Assembly: GCA_014804645.1 (NCBI GenBank)
Contig: JAAUZI010000027.1
Coordinates: 19,451-83,450, forward strand
Origin: Lachnospiraceae bacterium
Lineage (GTDB): Bacteria; Bacillota; Clostridia; Lachnospirales; Lachnospiraceae
Direction of reading: 5' to 3'
DNA: 64,000 bases
Shown here: positions 34,913 to 43,808 of the stretch, one piece after another
Layout: each line of letters begins with the position of its first letter
Numbering within the stretch: position 1 is the first letter of the stretch
Translations under genes and position numbers: made by a program
Notes under the pieces: model-generated
The model's database searches: none
What the model was told of the DNA's origin: nothing
Seen by the model: the letters and a program-made list of their open reading frames with translations, nothing else

Positions 34913-37900
34913 ATGATGAATCGGAAGGTACTTTTTAACACAGACTGGCAGTTTGCCAAGACTGCATTGGGAGTGGCGTATGAACAGAAGGAAATCTGGC
35001 AGGCGGATCTGCGGCCGGTGGCGTTGCCTCACGACTGGATGATCTGGCAGACGGACAAGCTGTATGAGGACAGTATCGGCTGGTATGTGAAGGACTGGCA
35101 GGTGGAAAAGAAGGCGGGGGAGAGAATCCACTTGCGCTTTGACGGCGTGTATATGGATTCTGCCCTTTATATAAACGATTGCCTGGTGGGAGAGTGGAAG
35201 TACGGCTATTCCACTTTTGAATATGATGTGACGGACGCTCTGCAGGAGGGGGAGAATCGGCTGGTCATGCGGGTGATGTACCAGTCTCCCAACAGTCGCT
35301 GGTACAGTGGTGCGGGCATTTACAGGAATGTGTGGCTGGTGACGGTGCCCGAGGTACATGTGGCCAGTGACGGTATCTATGTGTCTGCCGGAAAGGCGGA
35401 TCAGGGTTATGAGCTGCGAATTGAGACGGAGCTGGTGGACGGACAGGGCGGTGTGCCGGACCTGATGGCGGGGAAATATCAGCTCTGTTATATGCTGTTT
35501 GACAATGTTCCAGAGGAGGACGCCGGGCCGGTTTTTCGGTATGTCTTGGACTGCCGCCAAGAGGACGCTCTGGCGGATGACCGGGTGGTGCTGACTCCCG
35601 ATGGACGCAGGCTGGAGCACGGCGCACGCTTTGACAGCAGTCATGTGGTGAACGCTCCTCACCTGTGGGATGTGGAGGACCCGTATCTGTATACTTTACA
35701 GGTACAACTGCTGGAGGAAGGTCAGGTAATCCAGCAGGAGAGCCTGAAAGTGGGATTTTGCAGCGAGGAATTTACGCCGGAAGAGGGATTTCTGTTAAAT
35801 GGCAGAAAAGTGCGTCTGAACGGTGTCTGTGAGCATCACGATCTGGGCGCGCTGGGTGCCGCTTTTTCCAGAGAGGCCATGCGCAGGAAGTTTCTGAGGC
35901 TCCGCAGCATGGGCGTGAATGCCCTGAGGACTTCCCACAATATGCCGGCGCCGGAGGTCATGGAGCTGGCGGATGAATTGGGCTTTCTGGTGATTGCCGA
36001 GGCCTTTGATATGTGGGAGATGCCTAAGACCCAATATGACTATGCCCGATTCTTTGTGGATTGGGCGGGGACGGATGTGCGCAGCTGGGTGCGCCGGGAC
36101 CGCAGCCATGTGAGCCTGTTGATGTGGAGCATTGGTAACGAAATTTATGACACTCATGCCAGTGACCATGGACAGGAGATTACCCGCAGACTGGTGGGAT
36201 ATGTGCGGGAGCATGATCCTAGGGGAAATGCCCCCTGCACCATCGGCAGCAATTATATGCCATGGGAGGGAGGACAGAAGTGCGCCGATATCACTAAGAT
36301 GGCGGGGTACAACTATGCGGAGAACTACTATGAGAAACATCGCCGGGAGCATCCCGACTGGGTGATCTATGGCAGTGAGACCGCCTCCGTGATAAAGAGC
36401 CGCGGTATCTATCATTTCCCGCTGAAACGATCTATTTTGACGGACGAGGACGAGCAATGCTCCTCTCTGGGCAACAGCGCCACCAGTTGGGGGGCGAAGT
36501 GCGAGGAGTACTGCATCACTGCGGATCGGGATACCCCTTATTCCTGCGGGCAGTTCCTTTGGACGGGATTTGACTATATCGGGGAGCCTACCCCTTACCA
36601 TACCAAAAACAGTTATTTTGGACAGATCGATACGGCGGGAATTCCCAAGGACGCCTATTATATCTACAAGGGGGAATGGACCAACGGGGAAAAAGACCCC
36701 TTTGTCCATATCTTCCCCTATTGGGATTTCAACGCAGGCCAGATGATAGATGTGCGCATCGCCAGCAATCAGTCCAGGGTGGAGCTGTTTGTGGACGGCA
36801 TATCTCAGGGCTGCTGTGAGATGAATCACAGGGCCGGTTCGGGAATCGATCTGGTGGGACATTGGACACTATCCTACAAGCCGGGTACGATCTGCGCAGT
36901 GGCATACGACAAAGAGGGTAGGGAGACGGCCCGAGACAGCCGCTGTACCAGCGGTGATTCGGCGGCGCTGGTGTTGAAAGCCGAGAAAATGCAGGGCAGC
37001 CGTATGCTGACCTGGCAGGGTAGTCCTGCAGGGGGTGAAACCATTCCCAAAGATTGCATGACCTTGACAGCCGATGGGGAGGACTTGCTGTTTGTGGAAA
37101 TCTCTGCAGTGGACGAAAACGGCTGTCCTGTGGAAAATGCCTGCGATTATGTGGAGGTGGAGGTTGCCGGACCGGGACGCTTAGTGGGTCTGGATAATGG
37201 GGACAGCACGGATTACGACCCCTATAAGGGTACGATCCGCAAGCTTTTCAGTGGAAAGCTGATAGCAATTATTGCGGCGGAGGACCAGCCGGGAGAAATC
37301 AAGGTCACTGTTCGGGATGCCCGGGAGAGCGCTCATCTGGGAGAATTGCCCGCCTATACTGATGAGGATAAGAGCAGCTATGTGGAGCGGATTCGACAGG
37401 CCGGGACAACGGACATCCTGCACAAGGCCAGTCTGTCCATAACTGTTGAGGCCGGTGAGAAGAGAGAGGGCCTGGCATTGCTGCCCCGAAACAGTTTTAT
37501 GCCGCTGGCGCAGGTGCCGGTGGGCTTTGTGCCGGTGCGGAAACTGGAGCTGGTGTGTGAAGAAGGCCGTCATTTGGGCCCGGAGAAAAAGCAGGTCGCA
37601 GTGCGGGTCATCTGTCATCCCGCATCCGCCACAGATCAGGAGTTTATCTGGAAAGCTGTCAATGGCTCTGGTATTGAGACCAATGTGGCCTCCGTGGAGG
37701 CCCAGGGTGACAGGGCGGTGATCACCGCTTTGGGAGACGGCGAGTTCTATGTGCGTTGTGTGGTGAAAAATGGTACGGATAAGGTGAAACTTATCTCCCA
37801 GATAGAATTTGACATTAAAGATATGGGTCCGGCGTCCATTGATCCCTATTCCTTCGTGATAGGGGGACTGTTCAACTGTCGGCAGGGCACAGTGCTCAGC

Positions 37901-38605
37901 GGTATTGAGAATGCCGCTTCCACCGCCCGGGAGGGATTTACTGCAGTGGGTTATTCCGGCTTGGATTTCGGAGATTATGGTTCGGACGAGATTACGGTGT
38001 CCATTTTTGCCAATAGCAATGATCCCCAGTTCATACAGTTCTGGGAGGGCTTGCCGGGCGAGGAGGGCAGTGAACTGCTCTATGACGGCGTGTATCACAA
38101 GCAGAGTCAGTGGCAGGTGTTCCAGCCGGAGACCTATAAGCTGAAAAAGCGTCTGCGCGGCCAGACTACACTCAGTATCTGCACTAAGTCGTCCATGGAG
38201 TTGGGAGGTTTCAGCTTTACCAGGATAAATAAAGCGTTTGAGCAGTTGTATGTGGTGGAAAACAAGCAGATATATGGGGACAGTTTCACTGTGACCGAGA
38301 GGGCCATAGAGGGAATCGGCAACAACGTGTCCCTGGAATATACCGATATGGACTTTGGTGAGAAGGGCGTCAGTCGGATTACGATCTGCGGGCGCACTCC
38401 TCTCGCAAACAATACCATTCATGTGCGGTTTGTCGGCGAGGAGAGCGTGAACCAGATCGTGGAATTCCCTCACGAGGAGGAGTACACAGTCCACAGCTTT
38501 GACCTGCAGCCGGTAAAGGGCCTGCAGAAGGTGGTGTTTGTGTTCCTGCCGGGGTGTGAATTCGACTTTGAGTGGTTCCGGTTTGAAAGCCCGGAAGAGG
38601 TATGA
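34913..38605 (+). CDS. Large glycoside hydrolase family 2 enzyme, intracellular
   Basis: A 1230-residue protein. N-terminal jelly-roll (to ~residue 175: LPHDWMIWQ, YSTFEYDVTDAL), immunoglobulin-like domain (~175-290), and a TIM barrel with acid/base Glu410 in LLMWSIGNEIYD and nucleophile Glu489 in VIYGSETAS. After ~590 there is a DUF4982-type Ig region, then two related CBM6-like beta domains near 970-1100 and 1110-1225 (GFTAVGYSGLDFGDYGSDEI and NVSLEYTDMDFGEKGVSRI). There is no signal peptide, so it acts on imported oligosaccharides. The family includes beta-galactosidase, glucuronidase and others; exact substrate is unknown. AAGGAGG precedes the ATG. Confidence 0.88.
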   Translation: MMNRKVLFNTDWQFAKTALGVAYEQKEIWQADLRPVALPHDWMIWQTDKLYEDSIGWYVKDWQVEKKAGERIHLRFDGVYMDSALYINDCLVGEWKYGYSTFEYDVTDALQEGENRLVMRVMYQSPNSRWYSGAGIYRNVWLVTVPEVHVASDGIYVSAGKADQGYELRIETELVDGQGGVPDLMAGKYQLCYMLFDNVPEEDAGPVFRYVLDCRQEDALADDRVVLTPDGRRLEHGARFDSSHVVNAPHLWDVEDPYLYTLQVQLLEEGQVIQQESLKVGFCSEEFTPEEGFLLNGRKVRLNGVCEHHDLGALGAAFSREAMRRKFLRLRSMGVNALRTSHNMPAPEVMELADELGFLVIAEAFDMWEMPKTQYDYARFFVDWAGTDVRSWVRRDRSHVSLLMWSIGNEIYDTHASDHGQEITRRLVGYVREHDPRGNAPCTIGSNYMPWEGGQKCADITKMAGYNYAENYYEKHRREHPDWVIYGSETASVIKSRGIYHFPLKRSILTDEDEQCSSLGNSATSWGAKCEEYCITADRDTPYSCGQFLWTGFDYIGEPTPYHTKNSYFGQIDTAGIPKDAYYIYKGEWTNGEKDPFVHIFPYWDFNAGQMIDVRIASNQSRVELFVDGISQGCCEMNHRAGSGIDLVGHWTLSYKPGTICAVAYDKEGRETARDSRCTSGDSAALVLKAEKMQGSRMLTWQGSPAGGETIPKDCMTLTADGEDLLFVEISAVDENGCPVENACDYVEVEVAGPGRLVGLDNGDSTDYDPYKGTIRKLFSGKLIAIIAAEDQPGEIKVTVRDARESAHLGELPAYTDEDKSSYVERIRQAGTTDILHKASLSITVEAGEKREGLALLPRNSFMPLAQVPVGFVPVRKLELVCEEGRHLGPEKKQVAVRVICHPASATDQEFIWKAVNGSGIETNVASVEAQGDRAVITALGDGEFYVRCVVKNGTDKVKLISQIEFDIKDMGPASIDPYSFVIGGLFNCRQGTVLSGIENAASTAREGFTAVGYSGLDFGDYGSDEITVSIFANSNDPQFIQFWEGLPGEEGSELLYDGVYHKQSQWQVFQPETYKLKKRLRGQTTLSICTKSSMELGGFSFTRINKAFEQLYVVENKQIYGDSFTVTERAIEGIGNNVSLEYTDMDFGEKGVSRITICGRTPLANNTIHVRFVGEESVNQIVEFPHEEEYTVHSFDLQPVKGLQKVVFVFLPGCEFDFEWFRFESPEEV

Positions 38606-38625
38606 TAGGTAAAGAAAATGGAAAT

Positions 38626-38657
38626 AGTAGGGGCGGTCACACACGGCCGCCCCTACT
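38626..38657 (+). terminator. GC-rich palindrome, bidirectional terminator or REP-like element
   Basis: A perfect 11-bp stem (38626-38636 with 38647-38657), loop of 10, with ATTATTATAA on the right. It stands between convergent genes. The GTAGGGGCGG arm resembles short dispersed palindromes seen in many Clostridia, which I cannot check here. Confidence 0.65.
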
Positions 38658-38721
38658 ATTATTATAAATCCCGATATCCGTCGTCAACATACAGGTATGC
38701 CAACTGTTGACCGATCTATAC

Positions 38722-39441
38722 TCAGTCTTTGTCAGCGGGAAAGAAAATTTTGGTAAGCGCGTCTAACAGGCATTCCACGGCTGCGCCACCCAGAAAAATA
38801 ATCCAGGTAATGTACCACGCATGGGAGGCAAAACTGATAATAAAATAGAAAATCACAATCAGTATCCACATCAGTCCCTCCAGGCTGCCCTTGATCTGTT
38901 TAAAACGCTTGCGGCGCTGTTTCCTGGTCTCGGCGGACCGGCCGGAGATATAGTTGGTCAACTCCGCAGGGGGCTGGATGTTGTGGGCGTATACCAGCAG
39001 TGAGACGGGTACAATGCATATCAGCAGAGCAATGCCGATTCCAAGCAGATTCATGTTCTGACCGTGAATATAGATAAATTTTACATTGTACCAGTATAGC
39101 AGCAGGGAAATCACCAACACGGCCCCGGCCAGCAGGAAGAGCCCGACAGATACGGCAGTCAGAGCAGCCTTTTTCTCCTGGGCTTCTTTCGTCCATTGCA
39201 GGTAATACGCCTGGGAATAGTCGTCGTCCGTTCCCATCTCCGCAAAGAGCTGTTGCACATCCCCGATGGAGCCTACCACTAACTGGAATGCCTCGTCCTC
39301 ACTATATCCTCGCAGGGTCAGATCGTTATACTTTTCCATAGCGTTGGCAATCAGTTCCTCTTTCAGCTCCAAAGTGCGGCGGTTCACCGGCGCATTCTCA
39401 AACAATTGATCCATATATTTTCTGATTCTCAAATTATCCAT
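38722..39441 (-). CDS. DUF1700 / permease-prefix type membrane protein
   Basis: A 239-residue protein starting with the helical HAAS/permease-prefix module (NLRIRKYMDQLFENAPVN, EELIANAMEKYNDLTLRGYS with DEAFQLVVGSIGD), then four hydrophobic segments. Such proteins follow padR genes and are thought to be the regulated membrane partner. The start has an unusual leader: the AAAGGAGG site lies 24 bases from ATG 39441, separated by a 6-bp hairpin. Confidence 0.83.
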   Translation of the reverse strand: MDNLRIRKYMDQLFENAPVNRRTLELKEELIANAMEKYNDLTLRGYSEDEAFQLVVGSIGDVQQLFAEMGTDDDYSQAYYLQWTKEAQEKKAALTAVSVGLFLLAGAVLVISLLLYWYNVKFIYIHGQNMNLLGIGIALLICIVPVSLLVYAHNIQPPAELTNYISGRSAETRKQRRKRFKQIKGSLEGLMWILIVIFYFIISFASHAWYITWIIFLGGAAVECLLDALTKIFFPADKD

Positions 39442-39447
39442 AATGCC

Positions 39448-39473
39448 GGGCGCCTGTCTGCGCCCCCTCCTTT
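39448..39473 (-). promoter_or_regulatory. Hairpin between Shine-Dalgarno site and start codon
   Basis: On the leftward strand the SD is at 39466-39473 and a perfect 6-bp stem GGGCGC/GCGCCC with a 6-nt loop fills 39448-39465, leaving six bases to the ATG. Folding would bring the SD to normal spacing. No other start codon lies in frame back to the stop of padR. Confidence 0.55.
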
Positions 39474-39477
39474 TCCT

Positions 39478-39807
39478 TTATTCCTGTTCCAACAGACGGT
39501 CAATCACGCTCTTAGCCTCGTTCCACTCCCGCAATCCCTGCTCGCAGGCTTTGCGTCCCTCCTGAGTGATGGAGTAGTAGCGGCGGCGCGCTCCCACCTT
39601 TTCATCGCCCCAGTAAGTGGTGATGTAGCCCGCCTGCTCCAGTCTGCGAAAAGCAGTGTACAGGGTGGCCTCCTTTAGCTCGTAGCGGTTGTTCGTCTTG
39701 CGCAGAATATCCTTGTTGATCTGGTAGCCGTAGCTGTCATGCTCCATCAGACTGGCCAGAATAATGGTCTCCGTGTGCCCACGGATAATATCGGCGGTGA
39801 TTGACAT
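39478..39807 (-). CDS. PadR-family transcriptional regulator
   Basis: A 109-residue winged-helix protein: ETIILASLMEHDSYGYQINK, ELKEATLYTAFRRLEQAGYI and GARRRYYSITQEGRKAC, the PadR recognition helix and wing. Start ATG 39807 chosen over one nine codons earlier because the family begins here. PadR proteins usually repress their own operon; the operon is padR then the DUF1700 gene. A strong promoter lies ~200 bp upstream with a dyad over its -35. Confidence 0.9.
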   Translation of the reverse strand: MSITADIIRGHTETIILASLMEHDSYGYQINKDILRKTNNRYELKEATLYTAFRRLEQAGYITTYWGDEKVGARRRYYSITQEGRKACEQGLREWNEAKSVIDRLLEQE

Positions 39808-39851
39808 GGGTGTGACCTTTCTTGTTATATTCACTGACGATTAGTTTTTTC

Positions 39852-39901
39852 TTTCCGCACAGTGCATGTTGCCCGATTATGCGACATGTGCTGTGCGGAA
39901 A
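39852..39901. repeat. Long inverted repeat in the padR leader
   Basis: TTTCCGCACAG (39852-39862) is perfectly complementary to 39891-39901, with further partial pairing inside (GCATGT with ACATGTG). It is inside the predicted untranslated leader between the promoter at 40013-40041 and padR. There is no T tract on either side, so a simple terminator is unlikely. Confidence 0.65.
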
Positions 39902-40012
39902 TTGGAAAATCTTAACGTTAGTCAGTATATGTACTGCCGGGCACTGATTCTGGCATCGGAGTCAAAAAATGAGAGCCTGGCAGTAGGTGCGTATTCTTTG
40001 TAGTATAGATAG

Positions 40013-40046
40013 ATTATAGGACAAGATACCTCGTCTGTCAAGGTAT
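40013..40046 (-). promoter_or_regulatory. Sigma-A promoter and dyad operator of padR
   Basis: Read leftward: TTGACA at 40041-40036, 17-bp spacer, TATAAT at 40018-40013, a perfect consensus. A dyad ATACCT-N9-AGGTAT covers 40026-40046, overlapping the -35, as expected for an autorepressor site. The rest of 40047-40436 is AT-rich and holds the element at 40228. Confidence 0.8.
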
Positions 40047-40227
40047 ATATTTATGGAAAGAGAATATGTGGAAGACAAGGTAAAATGCATCAATGTGCGA
40101 GAAACCAGGAGGATTTCTGCAATAGTAAAATATGATAGATTTTGGCGAGATTATACTACTTTATATAAAAATTGAAAGATGTTTCAAAATATTGATGCAT
40201 TTTGGAAAAATATGTGGTATTTTAATT

Positions 40228-40250
40228 ATGGATAATCTGTAGTTATCTAT
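40228..40250 (+). promoter_or_regulatory. 23-bp dyad element, left copy
   Basis: The element has arms ATGGATAA and TTATCTAT around a 7-bp spacer TCTGTAG. An identical copy in inverted orientation is at 43786-43808. This copy is 187 bp before the GNAT gene and points into it. Confidence 0.75.
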
Positions 40251-40436
40251 AAGTTATGTGTTTTTTGCTTTTAATTATTACAAAATGATTCTGCTATTCA
40301 AAACATTATTTGATAGTAAAAGATAAGAAATTGATGAAATATTTGCGAAAAGCGTCTTCTAATATTTTGATGAAATGCGCATCATAGCGGAAATAGTTTG
40401 CTATATAAGGGCTTTTTGAAACTGAGTGGTGATAAC

Positions 40437-41114
40437 ATGATTTTATTAAAAACTTATGTCATAGATAATTTAGAAATAAATTGTGTTCAAATGGAACCTG
40501 ATGATTTGTATCAGATAATTATTTGCAAAAATGAAATTACTAAAGAGACACCTCTAAAATTATTTATACCTCCTAGTGATGCATACATTTCAAAGATTTT
40601 AAATGGCTATGGAAGGACTTTGGGTCTCTTACATAGTAATAAATTAATTGCCGTAGCATCTGTTGTGTTTCCAAAGACCGGAAAACATAATCTTGGTAAT
40701 TATTTGGCATTTGATGATCTTCTTTTGAATCAGGTCGCTCAATTTGAGCATGGTTTTGTTCTCTCCAATTATAGGGGACATGGTTTGTTAAAGATATTGT
40801 TAGCTGAACAACTAAAATATATAGAAACAAAATATTCATTTTTCTTAAGCACTGTATCACCATATAATATTCCTAGTCTTAAATCTGGGTTTGGCATAGG
40901 TCAAGTAATTAAATCTCATATTTACTATCATGGCTTTGAAAGATATGTTTTATATAAAAAAATTTCCAATAAATGTTCTTTTATAAATGCAATTAAATGT
41001 AATACCATTGATAAACTTGATTTCTATTTATCAAAAGGATATGTTGCTGTATATAGTTTTCAAGATGCTTGCTATTTAATGATATTAGAGGAGGAAAGTT
41101 ATGAAACGATTTAA
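40437..41114 (+). CDS. GNAT-like acetyltransferase
   Basis: A 225-residue AT-rich gene. The middle has a GNAT motif A: FVLSNYRGHGLLKILLAEQL (R-G-H-G acetyl-CoA loop, residues ~105-125), then a strand FFLSTVSPYN and NIPSLKSGFGIG, the usual motif B region with the N-x3-S near the cofactor. It probably acylates an amine with acetyl-CoA or a related donor; substrate unknown. ATG 40437 is preceded by GGTGATAAC, an extended SD pairing. It overlaps the next gene by 14 bp. The whole cassette is far more AT-rich than its surroundings. Confidence 0.65.
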   Translation: MILLKTYVIDNLEINCVQMEPDDLYQIIICKNEITKETPLKLFIPPSDAYISKILNGYGRTLGLLHSNKLIAVASVVFPKTGKHNLGNYLAFDDLLLNQVAQFEHGFVLSNYRGHGLLKILLAEQLKYIETKYSFFLSTVSPYNIPSLKSGFGIGQVIKSHIYYHGFERYVLYKKISNKCSFINAIKCNTIDKLDFYLSKGYVAVYSFQDACYLMILEEESYETI

Positions 41115-42282
41115 TACAAGTATTAAAAGATTAATGGAAGGTCAAAGAGACTACAATTTTTCCCATAGGGAAAAAGCAATTTTTTTATCTGACTGGAATG
41201 CAGAGTTGGAAAGAGTTATATATCCATCATTTGATTTTGGAAAAGAGCTATATAGTAGAAGTGCGATGGGTAATTATCATTACTGGACTGATGAACTAAA
41301 TTATAAGTCTCATTTTCAAAAATGTTTTAAAGACTTATTTCATACTGAATTAAGTAATGAGAACTTTCTAATTGGCAACAACGGATCATCCTCAATTATG
41401 TTATCATTAATGGCATTAAAGGAATTAGGAGTTGACAAGATATTGGCTTTTACGCCCATATACTATAGTGCGATAAAGCTATTTGAAATGTTAGACTACC
41501 AAATGTATCGATTTGATTTGAAAATAGAAAATGATTTCGAGATAAACATAGAACAATTGGAAGATGAAATAGTTCAAAACAATATTGAAGCAATTTATAT
41601 AACCGATCCCATATTTAGTTCTGGAGTAGAGATATCTGAAAATATATATAAACAAATTTGTAATTTGTGCCAAAAACATAATACTTGGATAGTAATAGAT
41701 TATATTTACGGAGGAATGAATTGGGATGTAGGTAATTATGTCATTAGTGATAAAATAGCTCATATTATAAATAGTTTCAGCAACTACATAGTGGTAGAAT
41801 CTATCGCCAAAAGGCTGTTTATAAATGGAGTAAAAACCGCTACAGTATTTAGCACACCACAAATAATTAAGAAAATTTCGCGTCTTTCAATTTATACTGT
41901 AGGTTCCATGTGCTGTCTGCAGTTACATATGCTAAGAGAAATATATAATACAGAAAATGCCAGTGCTATAAATGGTGTAATAAAAGAAAATATTATCGAA
42001 GCTTCTAGACGTTTCAACCAAGTACTAGCATTTATGAGAGGTAAGAACTGCATTATAAGTTCATGCAATAGCTCATACTTTTTTTTGATGGGAATTCCCT
42101 ATCCACACAAAGTAGAAGACATGGACTATGCTATAAATATTATGAATCAAATAGGTGTATTAACAGTTCCACACTCAAGATATTTATTGTCAAATAATCA
42201 GTACTATATATTTAGAATTAATCTGCTTATAAATAAACAAGATTTATTTGAAGGACTTTCTAAAATATCAGGCTTAATATGA
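41101..42282 (+). CDS. PLP-dependent aminotransferase-like enzyme (fold type I)
   Basis: A 393-residue protein of class I/II aminotransferase shape: LIGNNGSSSIMLSLMALKEL (phosphate-binding turn), AIYITDPIFSSGVEI in place of the NPxNPTG loop, NTWIVIDYIYGGMN with the Asp that contacts the pyridine nitrogen, and VVESIAKRLFINGVKT with Lys237 as likely Schiff-base residue. The C-terminal domain has FRINLLIN, containing the expected carboxylate-binding Arg. The exact reaction (transaminase, decarboxylase or condensing enzyme) is open. GGAGGAAAG precedes the ATG within the upstream gene, so the pair is coupled. Its 3' end overlaps the opposite gene by 23 bp. Confidence 0.78.
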   Translation: MKRFNTSIKRLMEGQRDYNFSHREKAIFLSDWNAELERVIYPSFDFGKELYSRSAMGNYHYWTDELNYKSHFQKCFKDLFHTELSNENFLIGNNGSSSIMLSLMALKELGVDKILAFTPIYYSAIKLFEMLDYQMYRFDLKIENDFEINIEQLEDEIVQNNIEAIYITDPIFSSGVEISENIYKQICNLCQKHNTWIVIDYIYGGMNWDVGNYVISDKIAHIINSFSNYIVVESIAKRLFINGVKTATVFSTPQIIKKISRLSIYTVGSMCCLQLHMLREIYNTENASAINGVIKENIIEASRRFNQVLAFMRGKNCIISSCNSSYFFLMGIPYPHKVEDMDYAINIMNQIGVLTVPHSRYLLSNNQYYIFRINLLINKQDLFEGLSKISGLI

Positions 42283-43735
42283 TACTAAGAATTTCTCCTT
42301 TAGTAATTTCAGATGATACTTTGTTAAGCTTTGCCTCATCCTCATCATTGGTATTTATTAGCTGATATTTTGTTGCTATCTTCCCAATCTTATCAATATC
42401 TGCAATACTTATTGATTTGTCTTTGGAAGATAGTTGCTTTTTAATGGCAGAATTTATTGTATGCTCTACACTTATACTTTCTAAATTATGAATAACTCTC
42501 TTGACGCAGTACGATACCAGAACCGAAAGCAAAGCCCAAGATGTTATTGTCAGAATTATTGAGCCAGGAGAAACATTATCGAGTTCAAATAATGGGGACC
42601 CGTAGTAACCATTGCAGAGATTAGTGTTAGTGGCATTAAAAACAGAGGTCAAATAATTAATCGCTTCGTCTTCATTTCTACTATCTATTCGAAAAATACA
42701 TTTGCATTTCTGGTCTTTATCTATTGTGTATAAATATTTATAATCATACATAAAATTTGATATTAACAAATTAATCTTACACATTTTAGATGAATATTCG
42801 ATCACTTCATCAAATGGATAATTATTTAAACCTTCTTTATTAATAAACTCGATTATGGAGTTATAAGTAATAAAATCTATATGATCATAATTAAAATAAA
42901 ATTCTAGCATGTCCAAGATGTCTAGGATATTTTTTTTTCTTATTTTTGCAGGAAAATCAATCAACTTTCGAAATACCACTTCTACTATGTATAATAAATC
43001 TGCTTGCATACTTAATTGTTTACTTAAAATGTGAGCATTTATAAACTCATATAACCGTCCATTTTCCCAGAATTCCGTAAAAGAAGAAGAAAAATAATCT
43101 TCACGAATAATATCTACAATCTCTCCATGATATTTAAACGCAAACCGATTAATAAAGGTATTCTTAAACAAATAAGTGGCCCAAAATTGTATTCCTAAGC
43201 AAACATCTTCTAATTTGCATGAATCGAATTTCAGTTTTTCAGCATGACACTGGGAAATATCTGTTCGAATAAATGTACAATTGATAAATTGTACATTTAA
43301 AATGGACGACCTTTCAAATGAACAATCAATAAAAGTGCATTCTTGATAAATGCTATCAAACATATTTGTAATAATAATTTCTTTATCAAAAATACATTTT
43401 TTAAAATATGTATATTTAGATGATACTCCTTTATATTTATTTCTGGTAAATTCTACGTTTTCAAAAGATGTGTTTTCGAATAAGCATGCCCCCCAATTAA
43501 CCTCCTGAAATTTTGAATTACATATGTGTGCATCTATAAAATCAGATCTGCCAAAGGGATTCTTGCAAAAAAAACAATCTTCAAATTTACTTCCCCTGAA
43601 ATCGCATCGGTAAAATGACACAATTGTGTCGTATTGAGAATAATCTATGTTTTGGAATAATTTATATGATAAATCCATAGTCTCACAATTTAACAATGTT
43701 TTGTCAAAAATATTAACATGTATCAATTCATGCAT
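42260..43735 (-). CDS. Pentapeptide-repeat membrane protein
   Basis: A 491-residue protein. Residues ~45-195 are irregular pentapeptide repeats centred on Phe or Leu (FYRCDFRGSKFEDCFF, FIDCSFERSSILNVQF, FDSCKLEDVCL), expected to form a right-handed quadrilateral beta-helix. Residues 200-390 are helical and unlike any domain I know. A membrane helix (SIILTITSWALLSVLVSYCV) sits near 405, followed by ~70 charged residues. It is unlike the ~200-residue gyrase-mimic pentapeptide proteins. ATG 43735 has GGTGGTAT ahead, resembling the site of the opposite GNAT gene. The 3' end overlaps the PLP-enzyme gene. Confidence 0.75.
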   Translation of the reverse strand: MHELIHVNIFDKTLLNCETMDLSYKLFQNIDYSQYDTIVSFYRCDFRGSKFEDCFFCKNPFGRSDFIDAHICNSKFQEVNWGACLFENTSFENVEFTRNKYKGVSSKYTYFKKCIFDKEIIITNMFDSIYQECTFIDCSFERSSILNVQFINCTFIRTDISQCHAEKLKFDSCKLEDVCLGIQFWATYLFKNTFINRFAFKYHGEIVDIIREDYFSSSFTEFWENGRLYEFINAHILSKQLSMQADLLYIVEVVFRKLIDFPAKIRKKNILDILDMLEFYFNYDHIDFITYNSIIEFINKEGLNNYPFDEVIEYSSKMCKINLLISNFMYDYKYLYTIDKDQKCKCIFRIDSRNEDEAINYLTSVFNATNTNLCNGYYGSPLFELDNVSPGSIILTITSWALLSVLVSYCVKRVIHNLESISVEHTINSAIKKQLSSKDKSISIADIDKIGKIATKYQLINTNDEDEAKLNKVSSEITKGEILSIILSLIF

Positions 43736-43785
43736 ATATACCACCACTCATTCTTACGCGATAAAAAAATATTTTTGTTTATCAA

Positions 43786-43808
43786 ATAGATAACTACAGA
43801 TTATCCAT
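43786..43808 (-). promoter_or_regulatory. 23-bp dyad element, right copy
   Basis: Exact reverse complement of 40228-40250. It lies 51 bp before the pentapeptide gene start and points into it, so both arms of the cassette carry the same element in the same sense. The stretch to 44084 holds nothing else recognised. Confidence 0.75.

Noticed and set aside
34244..35662. Long leftward frame opposite rpe and GH2
   Set aside because: Rpe and GH2 motifs are on the plus strand; the leftward protein has no recognisable features. The same holds for leftward frames at 37181-38644 and 44515-45990.
42260..43735. Quinolone-resistance (Qnr) type pentapeptide protein
   Set aside because: Repeats are irregular, cover less than a third of the protein, and a membrane helix follows.
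40228..43808. The 23-bp inverted pair as transposon ends
   Set aside because: There is no transposase or integrase between them, each copy is itself a dyad, and both face into gene starts, so paired operators fit better. Not fully excluded.
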